A stretch of DNA of 64,000 nt from Nocardioides cavernae (GTDB lineage: Bacteria; Actinomycetota; Actinomycetes; Propionibacteriales; Nocardioidaceae): NCBI RefSeq assembly GCF_013410035.1, contig NZ_JACCBW010000002.1:1054001-1118000 (forward strand), given 5' to 3'. The notes beneath the pieces were generated by a model, which saw nothing but the letters and a program-made list of their open reading frames with translations, was not told where the DNA came from and made no database searches. Both the position numbers and the translations under genes were made by a program. Shown here piece by piece: positions 7,686-16,287 of the stretch (the stretch's first letter is position 1; each line of letters opens with the position of its first letter).

Positions 7686-9374
7686 TCAGCGGGCGAGCGC
7701 CCGCCCGACCGCGCGTCCGGAGAAGATGCAGCCCCCGAGGAAGGTGCCCTCGAGCGCGTTGTAGCCGTGGACGCCGCCGCCCCCGAAGCCGGCGACCTCG
7801 CCCGCGGCGTACAGGCCGGGGACGACGCTCCCGTCGGCGGCGACGCACTGGCCGTCGAGGTTGGTCTCCAGGCCGCCGAGGGTCTTGCGCGAGAGGATGT
7901 TGAGCCGCACCGCGATCAGCGGGCCGTGGGCGGGGTCGAGGACCTTGTGGGGCTTGGCGACGCGGATCAGCTTGTCCGTACGGCTGCGGCGGGCGTTGTG
8001 GATCGCCATCACCTGGATGTCCTTGGAGAAGGCGTTGTCGACCTCGCGGTCGCGGGCGACGACCTGCCGCTCGAGGTCGTCGACGTCGAGCCTCGGGCCG
8101 CGGGCGAGCTCGTTCATCCCGGTGACCAGCTCGTCGAGCGTCGCGGCGACGACGAAGTCGACCCCGTGCTCCTTGAACGCCTCCACCGGGCCGGGTGCGC
8201 CCTTCGCGAGGCGGGTCTTCGCCAGGAACTTCAGGTCCTTGCCGGTGATGTCGGGGTTCTGCTCGGAGCCGGAGAGCGCGAACTCCTTCTCGATGATCGA
8301 CTGGGTCAGCACGAACCAGGAGTAGTCGTGGCCGGTCGCGAGGATCTGCTTCATCGCACCGATCGAGTCCGCGCCGGGTACGCCCGACATGCCCTCGAGG
8401 CGCTTGCCCGTGGCGTCGAACCACATCGACGAGGGACCGGGGAGGATGCGGATCGCGTGGTCGGGCCAGACCGGGTCCCAGTTGTGGATGCCCTCGACGT
8501 AGGCCCACATCCGGTCCCGGTTGACCATCGTGGCGCCCGCGGTCTCGGAGATGGCCTGCATCCGGCCGTCGACGTGCGCCGGGACGCCGGAGATCAGGTG
8601 CTCGGGCGCCGGACCGACGCGCTCGGTGGGCCAGCTGCGCCGCATCAGCTCGTGGTTGTGCCCGATGCCGCCGCTGGTCACGACCACCGCCGCGGCGCGG
8701 TGCTCGAAGTCGCCGACCGCGTCGCGGCTCGACTTCACGCCGCGTTCGGCGTCGTCGTCGGCCAGGACGGTGCCGCGCACGCCGACCACGGTGCCGTCCT
8801 CGACGACCAGCTCGTCGACCTGGTGGCGGAACGCGAGGCGTACGAGCCCCCGGGCCTCCGCCTCCTGCACCGGCTCGACGAAGATCCGCACGACCTCGGG
8901 GCCGGTGCCCCAGGTGAGGTGGAAGCGGGGGACCGAGTTGCCGTGGCCGGTCGCGCGGCCGTCGCCCCGCTCCGCCCACCCGACGAACGGCAGCGACCGG
9001 AGCCCGAGGGCGTGGAGGTAGTCCCGCTTCTCGCGGTTGGCGAACTCGACGTACGCCTTCGCCCACTGCAGCGGCCAGTGGTCCTCACCGCGTCCGGGGC
9101 CGTCGGTGCCGTCGCCGAGGCGGTCGAACTGGGCCGAGCCCTGCCAGTCCTGCCAGGCGAGCTCGGGGGAGTCCTTGATGCCCATCCGGCGCTGCTCGGG
9201 GCTGTCGACGAACAGCAGGCCGCCGAGGGACCACCACGCCTGGCCGCCGAGGTTCGCGCGGTTCTCCTGGTCGAGGACCAGCACCCGCTTGCCCGCGAGG
9301 GCGAGCTCGTGGGTCGCGACGAGGCCGGCGAGCCCGGCGCCGACGACGATGACGTCGGGGGTGAAGTCGGTCAT
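7686..9374 (-). CDS. FAD-binding dehydrogenase (KstD-like)
   Basis: A 562-residue flavoprotein of the FAD-dependent oxidoreductase 2 family, close to proteins annotated as putative FAD-binding dehydrogenase and more distantly to 3-ketosteroid delta1-dehydrogenase. The dinucleotide-binding motif VGAGLAGL is at about residues 11-18, followed by the acidic ribose-binding end VLDQE. A second FAD-binding motif lies near the C-terminus (GLYAAGEVAGFGGGG, then GTFLGGCIFSGR). The start at 9374 has GGAG 7 bases upstream and overlaps the stop of the upstream TetR gene by ATGA, so the pair is one operon and the TetR product probably regulates it. The substrate is not known; a steroid or other cyclic ketone is possible. 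Confidence 0.85.
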   Translation of the reverse strand: MTDFTPDVIVVGAGLAGLVATHELALAGKRVLVLDQENRANLGGQAWWSLGGLLFVDSPEQRRMGIKDSPELAWQDWQGSAQFDRLGDGTDGPGRGEDHWPLQWAKAYVEFANREKRDYLHALGLRSLPFVGWAERGDGRATGHGNSVPRFHLTWGTGPEVVRIFVEPVQEAEARGLVRLAFRHQVDELVVEDGTVVGVRGTVLADDDAERGVKSSRDAVGDFEHRAAAVVVTSGGIGHNHELMRRSWPTERVGPAPEHLISGVPAHVDGRMQAISETAGATMVNRDRMWAYVEGIHNWDPVWPDHAIRILPGPSSMWFDATGKRLEGMSGVPGADSIGAMKQILATGHDYSWFVLTQSIIEKEFALSGSEQNPDITGKDLKFLAKTRLAKGAPGPVEAFKEHGVDFVVAATLDELVTGMNELARGPRLDVDDLERQVVARDREVDNAFSKDIQVMAIHNARRSRTDKLIRVAKPHKVLDPAHGPLIAVRLNILSRKTLGGLETNLDGQCVAADGSVVPGLYAAGEVAGFGGGGVHGYNALEGTFLGGCIFSGRAVGRALAR

Positions 9375-9997
9375 GGCTGCTCCTGCGGGTAGTGGCTGAC
9401 GATCATCTCGGCGAGCAGGCGCAGGGCGCGCTCGACGGTGCGGCCGGGCGGGGCCGCGGGGTCGGGGTCGAGGGCCGAGAACGCCAGCCCGTCGAGCATG
9501 TTGACCACGATGCTGAGCACGGCGGCGAGGTCGTCGGCCGGCAGGCGGTCGGCCCACAGGTCGGCCGCCGCGACGAGCATCTGGGACTGGAGCGACTCCC
9601 GGGCCGGGTGCAGCGCGGCGCGGAGGTCGGCGTCGGCGCGGGCCGCGACGAGGAGCTCGCGCCAGGTCTGGTTGGCGGGGGAGAGGACGACCCCGCGCAG
9701 GTGGGTCAGCACGACCGCGACGTCCTCGACGGTGTCGACGCCTTGCGCGACGGTCGCACGGAACTGCGCCACGTTGCGGGTCGCGACGTGCTTCGCCGTC
9801 GCCACCAGCAGCGCCTGCCGGGTGGGGAAGTGGCGGAAGAGCGCCCCCTGGCTCACCCCCGCCTCGGCGCAGACGGCCGCGGTCGAGGTGGCGGCGTACC
9901 CCCGCTCGGCGAGACAGCGCACCGTCGCGTCGAGGAGGGCGGTGATGGTGCCCTCGCGGCGCTCGGCCTGGGTGCGCCGGGAGGGCGTGGTGGTCAC
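9371..9997 (-). CDS. TetR-family transcriptional regulator
   Basis: A 208-residue repressor with a standard N-terminal TetR helix-turn-helix (TVRCLAERGYAATSTAAVCAEAGVSQGALFRHFPTRQALL, about 27-66) and a helical C-terminal ligand domain. It is the first gene of a two-gene operon with the FAD dehydrogenase, which starts 4 bases inside it. An imperfect 24-base palindrome lies directly upstream at 10014-10037 and is the obvious autoregulatory operator. Binding of a substrate of the flavoprotein is a reasonable guess for the inducer, but nothing in the sequence shows it. Confidence 0.9.
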   Translation of the reverse strand: MTTTPSRRTQAERREGTITALLDATVRCLAERGYAATSTAAVCAEAGVSQGALFRHFPTRQALLVATAKHVATRNVAQFRATVAQGVDTVEDVAVVLTHLRGVVLSPANQTWRELLVAARADADLRAALHPARESLQSQMLVAAADLWADRLPADDLAAVLSIVVNMLDGLAFSALDPDPAAPPGRTVERALRLLAEMIVSHYPQEQP

Positions 9998-10013
9998 ACC
10001 GCAGAGTGTGACA

Positions 10014-10037
10014 TAGAAAGTGAGTGCTTGCTATCTA
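10014..10037. promoter_or_regulatory. Putative TetR operator
   Basis: An imperfect 24-base dyad: left half TAGAAAGTGAGT, right half GCTTGCTATCTA, with 8 of 12 positions symmetric, including the outer TAGA/TCTA. It begins 17 bases upstream of the TetR start codon at 9997, where an operator would block transcription. Noticeably AT-richer than its surroundings. Confidence 0.55.
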
Positions 10038-10045
10038 ACTGTCTC

Positions 10046-10097
10046 AGCGGTGCGTGAGCCACGAGGTGAGGCGCGGACACGTGGCTCACGCACCGCT
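10046..10097. repeat. 18-bp perfect inverted repeat (stem-loop)
   Basis: AGCGGTGCGTGAGCCACG at 10046-10063 is exactly complementary to 10080-10097, with a 16-base loop. It follows the stop of the carboxylase gene (10108) and precedes the TetR operon on the same strand. It could be the transcription terminator of the carboxylase gene, but no T-run follows on either strand and the perfect long stem is unusual for a simple terminator. It may be a dispersed palindromic element. Confidence 0.6.
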
Positions 10098-10107
10098 CGG
10101 GTGCGCG

Positions 10108-11898
10108 TCAGTCCTTGATCTCGCAGATCACGGCGCCGTTGGTGACGGTGGCGCCGACCTCGGCGGCGAGGCCGGTGACGGTGCCGGCCCTGTGGGCCTT
10201 GAGGGGCTGCTCCATCTTCATCGCCTCCATGACGACGATGGTGTCGCCCTCGGCGACGGCCTGGCCGTCCTCGACGACGACCTTGACGATGGTGCCCTGC
10301 ATCGGCGAGGTGACGGCGTCGCCCGACGCGGCGGCGCCGGCCTTCTTCGCGGCACGCTTGCCGGCCTTCTTCGCACCGCCCCCACCCGGGCCCGTCGCGG
10401 CGAGTCCGCCCAGGCCGGCGAGGTTGCCGGGCAGGACGACCTCGAGGCGCTTGCCGCCGACCTCGACGGTGACCTTCTGCCGCTCGCCCTGCTCCTCGGC
10501 CTCGGCGGCGTCTCCGGCGTACGGCTCCAGCTGGTTGTCGAACTCGGTCTCGATCCACTGGGTGTAGACGGTGAACTCGCCCTCGCCGGACGGGTTGGAC
10601 GGGCCGACGTAGGCCGGGTCGCGCACGACCGCGCGGTGGAACGGGATCACGGTCGGCATGCCGTCGACGACGAACTCGTCGAGGGCGCGGCGCGAGCGCT
10701 CGAGGGCCTGGGTGCGGGTGGTGCCGGTGACGATGAGCTTGGCGATGAGGGAGTCGAACGAGCCGGGGACGGTCTCGCCGTTCTCGTAGCCCCCGTCGAG
10801 GCGTACGCCGGGGCCCGACGGCGGTGCCCACGCCGAGAGGGTGCCGGGTGCGGGCATGAAGTTGCGGCCGCCGTCCTCGGCGTTGATGCGGTACTCGATG
10901 GAGTGGCCCCGGATCTCGGGGTCGTCGTAGCCGAGCTCCTCGCCGGCGGCGATGCGGAACATCTCGCGGACGAGGTCGATGCCGGTGACCTCCTCGGACA
11001 CGCAGTGCTCGACCTGGAGGCGGGTGTTGACCTCGAGGAAGGAGATGGTGCCGTCCTGGGCCACGAGGAACTCGCACGTCCCGGCGCCGTGGTAGCCGGC
11101 CTCCTTGAGGATGCGCTTGGAGGAGTCGTAGAGCTCGTCGAGCTGCTCCTGGCTGAGGAACGGCGCGGGCGCCTCCTCGACGAGCTTCTGGTTGCGACGC
11201 TGCAGGGAGCAGTCGCGCGTCGAGACGACGACGACGTTGCCGTGCTGGTCGGCCAGGCACTGGGTCTCGACGTGGCGCGGCTTGTCGAGGAACTTCTCGA
11301 CCAGGCACTCGCCGCGACCGAACGCGGTCACGGCCTCGCGGACCGCGGACTCGTACGCGTCGGGGATCTCTTCCAGGGTGCGGGCGACCTTGAGCCCGCG
11401 CCCGCCGCCGCCGAAGACGGCCTTGATGGCGACCGGCAGGCCGTTGGCCTTCGCGAACTCGACGACCTCGTCGGCGTCGGCGACCGGGTCCTTGGTGCCC
11501 GGCGCGAGCGGCGCGTTCGCACGGTCGGCGATGTGCTTGGCCTTCGCCTTGTCGCCGAGCGCCTCGATCGCGGCCGGTGGGGGACCGATCCAGACCAGCC
11601 CGGCGTCGATGACGGCCTGGGCGAAGTCGGCGTTCTCGGCGAGGAAGCCGTAGCCGGGGTGGACGGAATCTGCACCGGTCTTCTCCGCGACCGCGATGAT
11701 CTTGGCGATGTCGAGGTACGACTCGGCGGGGGTCGCCCCGCCGAGGGAGTGGGCCTCGTCGGCGAGCCGGACGAAGAGGGCGTCGCGGTCGGGCTCGGCG
11801 TAGACCGCCACCGAGCCGATCCCGGCGTCCTTGCAGGCGCGGATGACGCGGACGGCGATCTCGCCGCGGTTGGCGATGAGGACCTTCTTCAAGCTCAC
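10108..11898 (-). CDS. accA3: Acetyl/propionyl-CoA carboxylase alpha subunit (BC-BCCP)
   Basis: The biotin carboxylase plus biotin-carrier subunit of actinobacterial acyl-CoA carboxylases, which carboxylates biotin with ATP and bicarbonate and works with a separate beta subunit. The 596-residue length matches AccA3-type proteins. The biotin carboxylase domain is about 1-450 ([38 protein letters not shown]). A linker rich in lysine and alanine (about 505-530) leads to the biotinyl domain with EAMKME, biotin on Lys561. It starts with GTG at 11898 with AAGGAG 7 bases upstream. Its beta and epsilon partners are probably the accD and accE genes at 24100 and 22396. The symbol follows mycobacterial usage and is by similarity. 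Confidence 0.93.
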   Translation of the reverse strand: MSLKKVLIANRGEIAVRVIRACKDAGIGSVAVYAEPDRDALFVRLADEAHSLGGATPAESYLDIAKIIAVAEKTGADSVHPGYGFLAENADFAQAVIDAGLVWIGPPPAAIEALGDKAKAKHIADRANAPLAPGTKDPVADADEVVEFAKANGLPVAIKAVFGGGGRGLKVARTLEEIPDAYESAVREAVTAFGRGECLVEKFLDKPRHVETQCLADQHGNVVVVSTRDCSLQRRNQKLVEEAPAPFLSQEQLDELYDSSKRILKEAGYHGAGTCEFLVAQDGTISFLEVNTRLQVEHCVSEEVTGIDLVREMFRIAAGEELGYDDPEIRGHSIEYRINAEDGGRNFMPAPGTLSAWAPPSGPGVRLDGGYENGETVPGSFDSLIAKLIVTGTTRTQALERSRRALDEFVVDGMPTVIPFHRAVVRDPAYVGPSNPSGEGEFTVYTQWIETEFDNQLEPYAGDAAEAEEQGERQKVTVEVGGKRLEVVLPGNLAGLGGLAATGPGGGGAKKAGKRAAKKAGAAASGDAVTSPMQGTIVKVVVEDGQAVAEGDTIVVMEAMKMEQPLKAHRAGTVTGLAAEVGATVTNGAVICEIKD

Positions 11899-11965
11899 GC
11901 GAGGACTCCTTGACGGCGACTCTGGTGGGGCGGCACGGCGACCGGGCGCGTACCGCTCGGCAGGC

Positions 11966-11986
11966 TACCGCGCCCGGACCGCGGTA
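11966..11986. promoter_or_regulatory. Inverted repeat upstream of accA3-like gene
   Basis: TACCGCG (11966-11972) and CGCGGTA (11980-11986) form a 7-base inverted repeat with a 7-base spacer. It lies in the divergent gap between the carboxylase subunit and the acyl-CoA dehydrogenase, 68 bases upstream of the carboxylase start. It could be an operator or a leader hairpin. Confidence 0.35.
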
Positions 11987-12020
11987 CGTCCGCTGCCCGA
12001 TGTGACGGAGACCACCCGCG

Positions 12021-12052
12021 GGTTAGCGATCGTTAACCAACCCGGATAGGCT
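12021..12052 (+). promoter_or_regulatory. Operator palindrome and -10 of acyl-CoA dehydrogenase gene
   Basis: GGTTAGCGATCGTTAACC at 12021-12038 is an 18-base palindrome with 8 of 9 symmetric pairs. A TAGGCT hexamer at 12047-12052 ends 6 bases before the ATG at 12059, so the transcript is probably leaderless and the palindrome occupies the promoter spacer. A repressor bound there would block the gene. Similar GTTA...TAAC dyads are known for TetR-type regulators of acyl-CoA catabolism; the regulator here is not identified. Confidence 0.6.
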
Positions 12053-12058
12053 GCTGCC

Positions 12059-13255
12059 ATGACCTACGAGCTGTCCCCCGAGCACGAGCAGTTCCGTCGC
12101 AGCGTCCGTGACTTCGCCGAGGCGGAGATCGCCCCGCACGCCGCGCAGTGGGACCGCGACCACCACTTCCCGACCGACGTCGTGCAGAAGATGGGCGCGC
12201 TCGGCCTGATGGGCCTCACGGCCCCGGAGGAGTTCGGCGGCGCCGGGATGGCGGGGGAGGACGGCGGGTTCACGTCGCTCTGCCTGGCGATCGAGGAGGT
12301 CGGCCGTGTCGACCAGTCGATGGGCATCACCCTCGAGGCCGCGGTCGGCCTCGGCATCAACCCGATCCTGACCTACGGCACGGACGAGCAGAAGAAGACC
12401 TGGCTGCCCGACCTCGTCGCCGGTGAGACGCTCGCCGGCTTCGGCCTCACCGAGCCGGGCGCCGGCTCCGACGCGGGGGCCACCCGGACGAAGGCCGTCC
12501 TGCAGGACGGCGAGTGGGTCGTCGACGGCGCCAAGCAGTTCATCACCAACTCCGGCTCGTCCATCACCTCGCTGGTGACGGTCACCGCCCGCACCGGCGA
12601 GCGCGCCGACGGCCGCCCCGAGATCTCGACGATCATCGTCCCGTCCGGCACCCCCGGCTTCACCGCCGAGAAGGCCTACGACAAGCTCGGCTGGCACGCC
12701 TCCGACACCCACCCGCTGTCCTTCGACGGCGCCCGCGTCCCCGAGGCCAACCTCCTCGGCGAGCGCGGCCGCGGCTACGCGCAGTTCCTGGCCACCCTCG
12801 ACGACGGCCGGGTCGCCATCGCCGCGCTGGCGGTGGGCTGCATCCAGGCCTGCCTCGACATGTCGGTGCAGTACGCCGGCGAGCGGCAGACGTTCGGCGG
12901 CCCCATCGGCCGCAAGCAGGGCCTCGCCTTCCAGGTCTCCGACCTCCAGGTGATGCTCGACGCCTCGCGCCTGCTGACCTACAAGGCGGCCGCGATGAAG
13001 GACGCGATGGACGCCGGCCGCGACGTCTCGATGGCCGCCTTCAAGCAGGCGGCGGCCGTGGCGAAGCTCTACGCCACCGAGTCCGCGGTGACCGCGACGC
13101 GGATCGCGACCCAGGTCTTCGGCGGCTACGGCTTCATGGAGGAGTACCCCGTCGTCCGGTTCTACCGCGACGCCAAGGTCCTCGAGATCGGCGAGGGCAC
13201 CTCGGAGGTGCAGCGGATGCTCATCGCCCGCGGGCTCGGCCTGCCCGTCGAGTGA
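12059..13255 (+). CDS. Acyl-CoA dehydrogenase
   Basis: A 398-residue FAD enzyme that introduces an alpha-beta double bond into an acyl-CoA (beta-oxidation or branched-chain amino acid breakdown). It has the normal family length and motifs: FGLTEPGAGSDAGATRT near 127-143, FITNSGS around 162, the ERQTFGGPIGRKQG stretch, and the C-terminal block QVFGGYGFMEEYPVVRFYRDAKVLEIGEGTSEVQR with the usual active-site glutamate region. The N-terminus starts cleanly at an ATG with no Shine-Dalgarno sequence but a -10 hexamer 6 bases upstream. It is transcribed divergently from the carboxylase subunit. The chain-length preference cannot be read from the sequence. Confidence 0.93.
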   Translation: MTYELSPEHEQFRRSVRDFAEAEIAPHAAQWDRDHHFPTDVVQKMGALGLMGLTAPEEFGGAGMAGEDGGFTSLCLAIEEVGRVDQSMGITLEAAVGLGINPILTYGTDEQKKTWLPDLVAGETLAGFGLTEPGAGSDAGATRTKAVLQDGEWVVDGAKQFITNSGSSITSLVTVTARTGERADGRPEISTIIVPSGTPGFTAEKAYDKLGWHASDTHPLSFDGARVPEANLLGERGRGYAQFLATLDDGRVAIAALAVGCIQACLDMSVQYAGERQTFGGPIGRKQGLAFQVSDLQVMLDASRLLTYKAAAMKDAMDAGRDVSMAAFKQAAAVAKLYATESAVTATRIATQVFGGYGFMEEYPVVRFYRDAKVLEIGEGTSEVQRMLIARGLGLPVE

Positions 13256-13303
13256 CGCGGTGATCTCCGCCTCCCGGCGGATCCCGCGCGCGGGGTGGCG
13301 CTC

Positions 13304-13309
13304 TACCCT
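13304..13309 (+). promoter_or_regulatory. Putative -10 of histidine kinase operon (leaderless)
   Basis: TACCCT ends 6 bases before the ATG at 13316, which has no Shine-Dalgarno sequence. Confidence 0.45.
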
Positions 13310-13315
13310 CGCCCC

Positions 13316-14644
13316 ATGACCGGTCCGAGCCAGCGCGTCCTGACGTGGTTCGGCGTCGACGACCCGTGGGAGCGCCCGCGCCCGCCGATCGGCCGCCAGG
13401 ACGTCGTCCTCGCCGCGAGCGTCGAGGCCGTCAGCCTGCTCGCCCTCGAGCTGGTGCGCAGCTCCGGCGGCTTCGAGCACACCGACGCCCCGGTGTGGGC
13501 GCAGTGGCTGGCCGTGTCGACGGGGGCGTTGCTGCTGCTCGGGCGCCGCCGGTGGCCGTTGGCGATCGCGCTGGTGGCCGCGGTGCACATGTTCGTCGCG
13601 GGCGTCACGATGCCCGAGGTGATGGGGCAGGTGTCGCTCCAGATCGTCTACTTCGTCGCGCTCCTGTCGGGCGTGGCGTACGCCCGTGACCGCCGTGCGA
13701 TGGTCGTGGTGATCGGCGCGATCGTGCTCTTCATGTTCGCCTGGATCACCTGGCAGTTCGCGGTGGGCTCGGGGATGCAGGACTGGCTCGAGGACGAGGG
13801 CCTGACCGAGGACGTCGGCTTCTTCCCACCGATCCCGGCGGCGGTCGCGATCACCCTGCTGATCAACGTCATCTACTTCGGTGGTGCCATCGCCGGAGGC
13901 GGCGTGTCGTGGCGCGCGGCACGCCAGCGGCACCGGCTCGTGGAGCAGGCGACGACCATCGCCGCCCAGGCCGGCCGGCTGCGCGAGCAGGCCGTGATGG
14001 ACGAGCGGCTGCGCATCGCCCGCGACCTCCACGACGTCGTCGCCCACGGCGTCTCGGCGATGGGCATCCAGGCGGGCGCGGCGCGACGGGTCCTCGACCG
14101 CGACCCCGACGCCGCGCGTACGGCCCTCAGCCACGTCGAGCAGGCCTCCCGCGACGCCGTCACCCAGATGCGCCGCCTGCTCGGGACGCTGCGCGAGGGC
14201 ACCGGCGGCGCCGGTGAGGAGCGTGAGGGCCGTACGCCCGAGGCGGGCGTCGCCGACCTGCCCCGGCTCGTCGCGGAGGCGTCCGGCGCGGGCCTCGACG
14301 TCACGCTCGACGTGGTCGAGGCGCAGGACGACGCCGCCGGCCGGCTGCCGCGTGGCCTGGGCCTCGCCGTCTACCGCACCGTGCAGGAGGCCCTGACCAA
14401 CGTCCGGCGCCACAGCACCGCCGACACCGCGTCCGTCGTCGTCCGAGTCGACGAGGTCGCGTCGTACGCCGAGGTGGAGGTCGTCGACAACGGCCGCCCG
14501 CGCCACGGCACCTCCGGCAGCGGGCTGGGCCAGCTCGGCATCCGGGAGCGGGCCGCCACCCACGACGGCCAGGTCGACATCGGCCCCCGCGTCACCGGCG
14601 GCTACCGCGTCCGCGTCCGCTTCCCGCTGGGAGCCCGGCCATGA
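13316..14644 (+). CDS. Two-component sensor histidine kinase (NarL/DesK type)
   Basis: A 442-residue membrane sensor kinase. The N-terminal half (about 30-190) contains four to five hydrophobic segments with no obvious extracellular sensor domain. A short linker leads to the HisKA_3 dimerisation domain, with MDERLRIARDLHDVVAHG carrying the phosphorylated His239. A compact HATPase domain follows (TNVRRHSTAD, then VVDNGRPRHGTSGSGLGQLGIRERA). The ATG at 13316 is preferred over an in-frame GTG at 13295 because the -10-like hexamer TACCCT lies between them. The kinase overlaps its response regulator by ATGA. The signal is unknown; the adjacent ABC exporter genes suggest an envelope or antibiotic stress circuit. 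Confidence 0.92.
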   Translation: MTGPSQRVLTWFGVDDPWERPRPPIGRQDVVLAASVEAVSLLALELVRSSGGFEHTDAPVWAQWLAVSTGALLLLGRRRWPLAIALVAAVHMFVAGVTMPEVMGQVSLQIVYFVALLSGVAYARDRRAMVVVIGAIVLFMFAWITWQFAVGSGMQDWLEDEGLTEDVGFFPPIPAAVAITLLINVIYFGGAIAGGGVSWRAARQRHRLVEQATTIAAQAGRLREQAVMDERLRIARDLHDVVAHGVSAMGIQAGAARRVLDRDPDAARTALSHVEQASRDAVTQMRRLLGTLREGTGGAGEEREGRTPEAGVADLPRLVAEASGAGLDVTLDVVEAQDDAAGRLPRGLGLAVYRTVQEALTNVRRHSTADTASVVVRVDEVASYAEVEVVDNGRPRHGTSGSGLGQLGIRERAATHDGQVDIGPRVTGGYRVRVRFPLGARP

Positions 14645-15324
14645 CCGACGACCCGACCGACCGGCTGAAGGTGCTGCTCGTCGACGACCACGCGATGGTG
14701 CGATCGGGCTTCGCGATGGTGCTCTCGGTCGAGGACGACATCGAGGTCGTCGGCGAGGCGGCCGACGGCCTGCAGGCGATCGAACGGGCCCGCGCGACGA
14801 GGCCCGACGTGGTGCTGATGGACGTCCAGATGCCGCGGATGGACGGCATCGAGGCCACCCGCCACCTCGTGGCCGACGACCTGGGCCACGTCGTCATCGT
14901 GACCACCTTCGACCGCGACGACTACCTGTTCGACGCCCTCCAGGCCGGGGCGAGCGGGTTCCTGCTGAAGAACGCCGGCCCCGAGCAGCTCCTCGACGCC
15001 GTACGCGCGGCCGGGCGCGGCCACGCCCTGCTGGCACCCGAGGTGACCCGCCGCGTCATCGGCCGGATGGCCGGCGGCGCGGCGGACGCCCCGGACCGAC
15101 CCGAGCCCGCTGCGCTGGCCCACCTGACCGCGCGCGAGCGCGAGGTCCTCGTGCTGCTCGGTCGGGGCCTGTCCAACGGCGAGATCGCGGCCGAGCTGGT
15201 GCTGGGCGAGGCGACGGTGAAGACCCACGTGTCCAACGTCCTCGCCAAGCTCCACCTGCGCGACCGCGTGCAGGCGGTCGTCTACGCCTACGAGGCCGGC
15301 CTCATCCTCCCGACGGAGGAGTGA
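14641..15324 (+). CDS. NarL/FixJ-family response regulator
   Basis: A 227-residue partner of the histidine kinase, translated from an ATG that overlaps the kinase stop. The receiver domain (about 9-125) starts with KVLLVDDHAMVRSGF and has the phospho-acceptor Asp61 in LMDVQMPRMDG. The C-terminal LuxR-type helix-turn-helix (about 160-222) reads LTAREREVLVLLGRGLSNGEIAAELVLGEATVKTHVSNVLAKL in pieces. It most likely activates or represses its own operon and the ABC transporter genes 80 bases downstream. Domain assignment is certain; targets are inferred. Confidence 0.95.
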   Translation: MTDDPTDRLKVLLVDDHAMVRSGFAMVLSVEDDIEVVGEAADGLQAIERARATRPDVVLMDVQMPRMDGIEATRHLVADDLGHVVIVTTFDRDDYLFDALQAGASGFLLKNAGPEQLLDAVRAAGRGHALLAPEVTRRVIGRMAGGAADAPDRPEPAALAHLTAREREVLVLLGRGLSNGEIAAELVLGEATVKTHVSNVLAKLHLRDRVQAVVYAYEAGLILPTEE

Positions 15325-15392
15325 GGCCGTCGCCGCTGCCCTCCGCCCGGAGGTTCCGTCGCGCGGGGGATCCGCGCCACGTCGTACGCCCC

Positions 15393-15398
15393 TAGCGT
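15393..15398 (+). promoter_or_regulatory. Putative -10 of ABC exporter genes
   Basis: TAGCGT ends 7 bases before the ATG at 15406, suggesting a leaderless transcript separate from the upstream two-component operon. Confidence 0.45.
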
Positions 15399-15405
15399 CG
15401 TGGCC

Positions 15406-16287
15406 ATGTTGGAGATCCGGGAGCTGACCAGACGGTTCGGTGAGAACACCGCCGTGGACCACGTGTCGTTCGAGGTGCCGAGCGGTCTGATGACCGGCTT
15501 CGTCGGCGGCAACGGCGCAGGCAAGACCACGACCATGCGGATGGTCATGGGCGTGCTGGGCATCGACGAGGGGGAGGTGCTCTGGCAGGGCCGCCCGATC
15601 ACGCGGCTGGACCGCCGCTCGTTCGGCTACATGCCCGAGGAGCGCGGGCTCTACCCCAAGCAGCCCATCCTCGACCAGCTCGTCTACATCGCCCAGCTCA
15701 AGGGGATGGAGGGCGGCGCGGCGCGGACGGCGGTGACCGAGCTGCTGGAGCGCTTCGGCCTCGGCGAGCGCACCAAGGACCACCTCGAGAAGCTGTCGCT
15801 CGGCAACCAGCAGCGGGTGCAGATCATCGCCTCGGTGCTGCCGCAGCCCCAGGCGCTGATCCTCGACGAGCCGTTCTCCGGGCTCGACCCGGCGGCCGTC
15901 GACTCGATGGTCGACCTGCTGCGCGAATACACCCGCGACGACGTCCCGGTGCTGTTCTCCAGCCACCAGCTCGACCTCGTCGAGCGCCTGTGCGACCGGC
16001 TGGTCGTGCTGTCCCAGGGCCGCCGGGTCGCCGCCGGGTCGGTGACGGAGCTGCGCGACGCGGGGGTGCCGCGCTTCCGTCTCGTCCTCGGCGGCGACGC
16101 CGGCTGGGTGCGCGACCTGCGCGGCCTCGAGGTCCTCGACCTCGACGGCACCACCGCGCTCGTGGAGGTCCGCGAGGCCGGCGCCGAGCAGCAGCTGATC
16201 ACCGAGGCCACCGGCCGCGGTGACGTCCACGAGTTCGTCCGGGTGCGCCCGGCACTCAGCGAGATCTACCGGGAGGCGACCGCATGA
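15406..16287 (+). CDS. ABC transporter ATP-binding protein (NatA/DrrA-like)
   Basis: A 293-residue ATPase of an ABC-2 type exporter. Walker A is GGNGAGKTTTMRM (about 34-46). The signature is LSLGNQQRVQ, a relaxed LSGGQ. Walker B is LILDEPFSGLDP, followed by the switch histidine in SSHQLDLV. A C-terminal domain of about 80 residues is typical of the NatA/DrrA class. The ATG at 15406 is preferred over GTG 15400 because of the spacing to the TAGCGT hexamer. It overlaps the permease gene by ATGA. It pairs with that permease to export sodium, a drug or a lipid-like compound; the substrate is not known. Confidence 0.92.
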   Translation: MLEIRELTRRFGENTAVDHVSFEVPSGLMTGFVGGNGAGKTTTMRMVMGVLGIDEGEVLWQGRPITRLDRRSFGYMPEERGLYPKQPILDQLVYIAQLKGMEGGAARTAVTELLERFGLGERTKDHLEKLSLGNQQRVQIIASVLPQPQALILDEPFSGLDPAAVDSMVDLLREYTRDDVPVLFSSHQLDLVERLCDRLVVLSQGRRVAAGSVTELRDAGVPRFRLVLGGDAGWVRDLRGLEVLDLDGTTALVEVREAGAEQQLITEATGRGDVHEFVRVRPALSEIYREATA

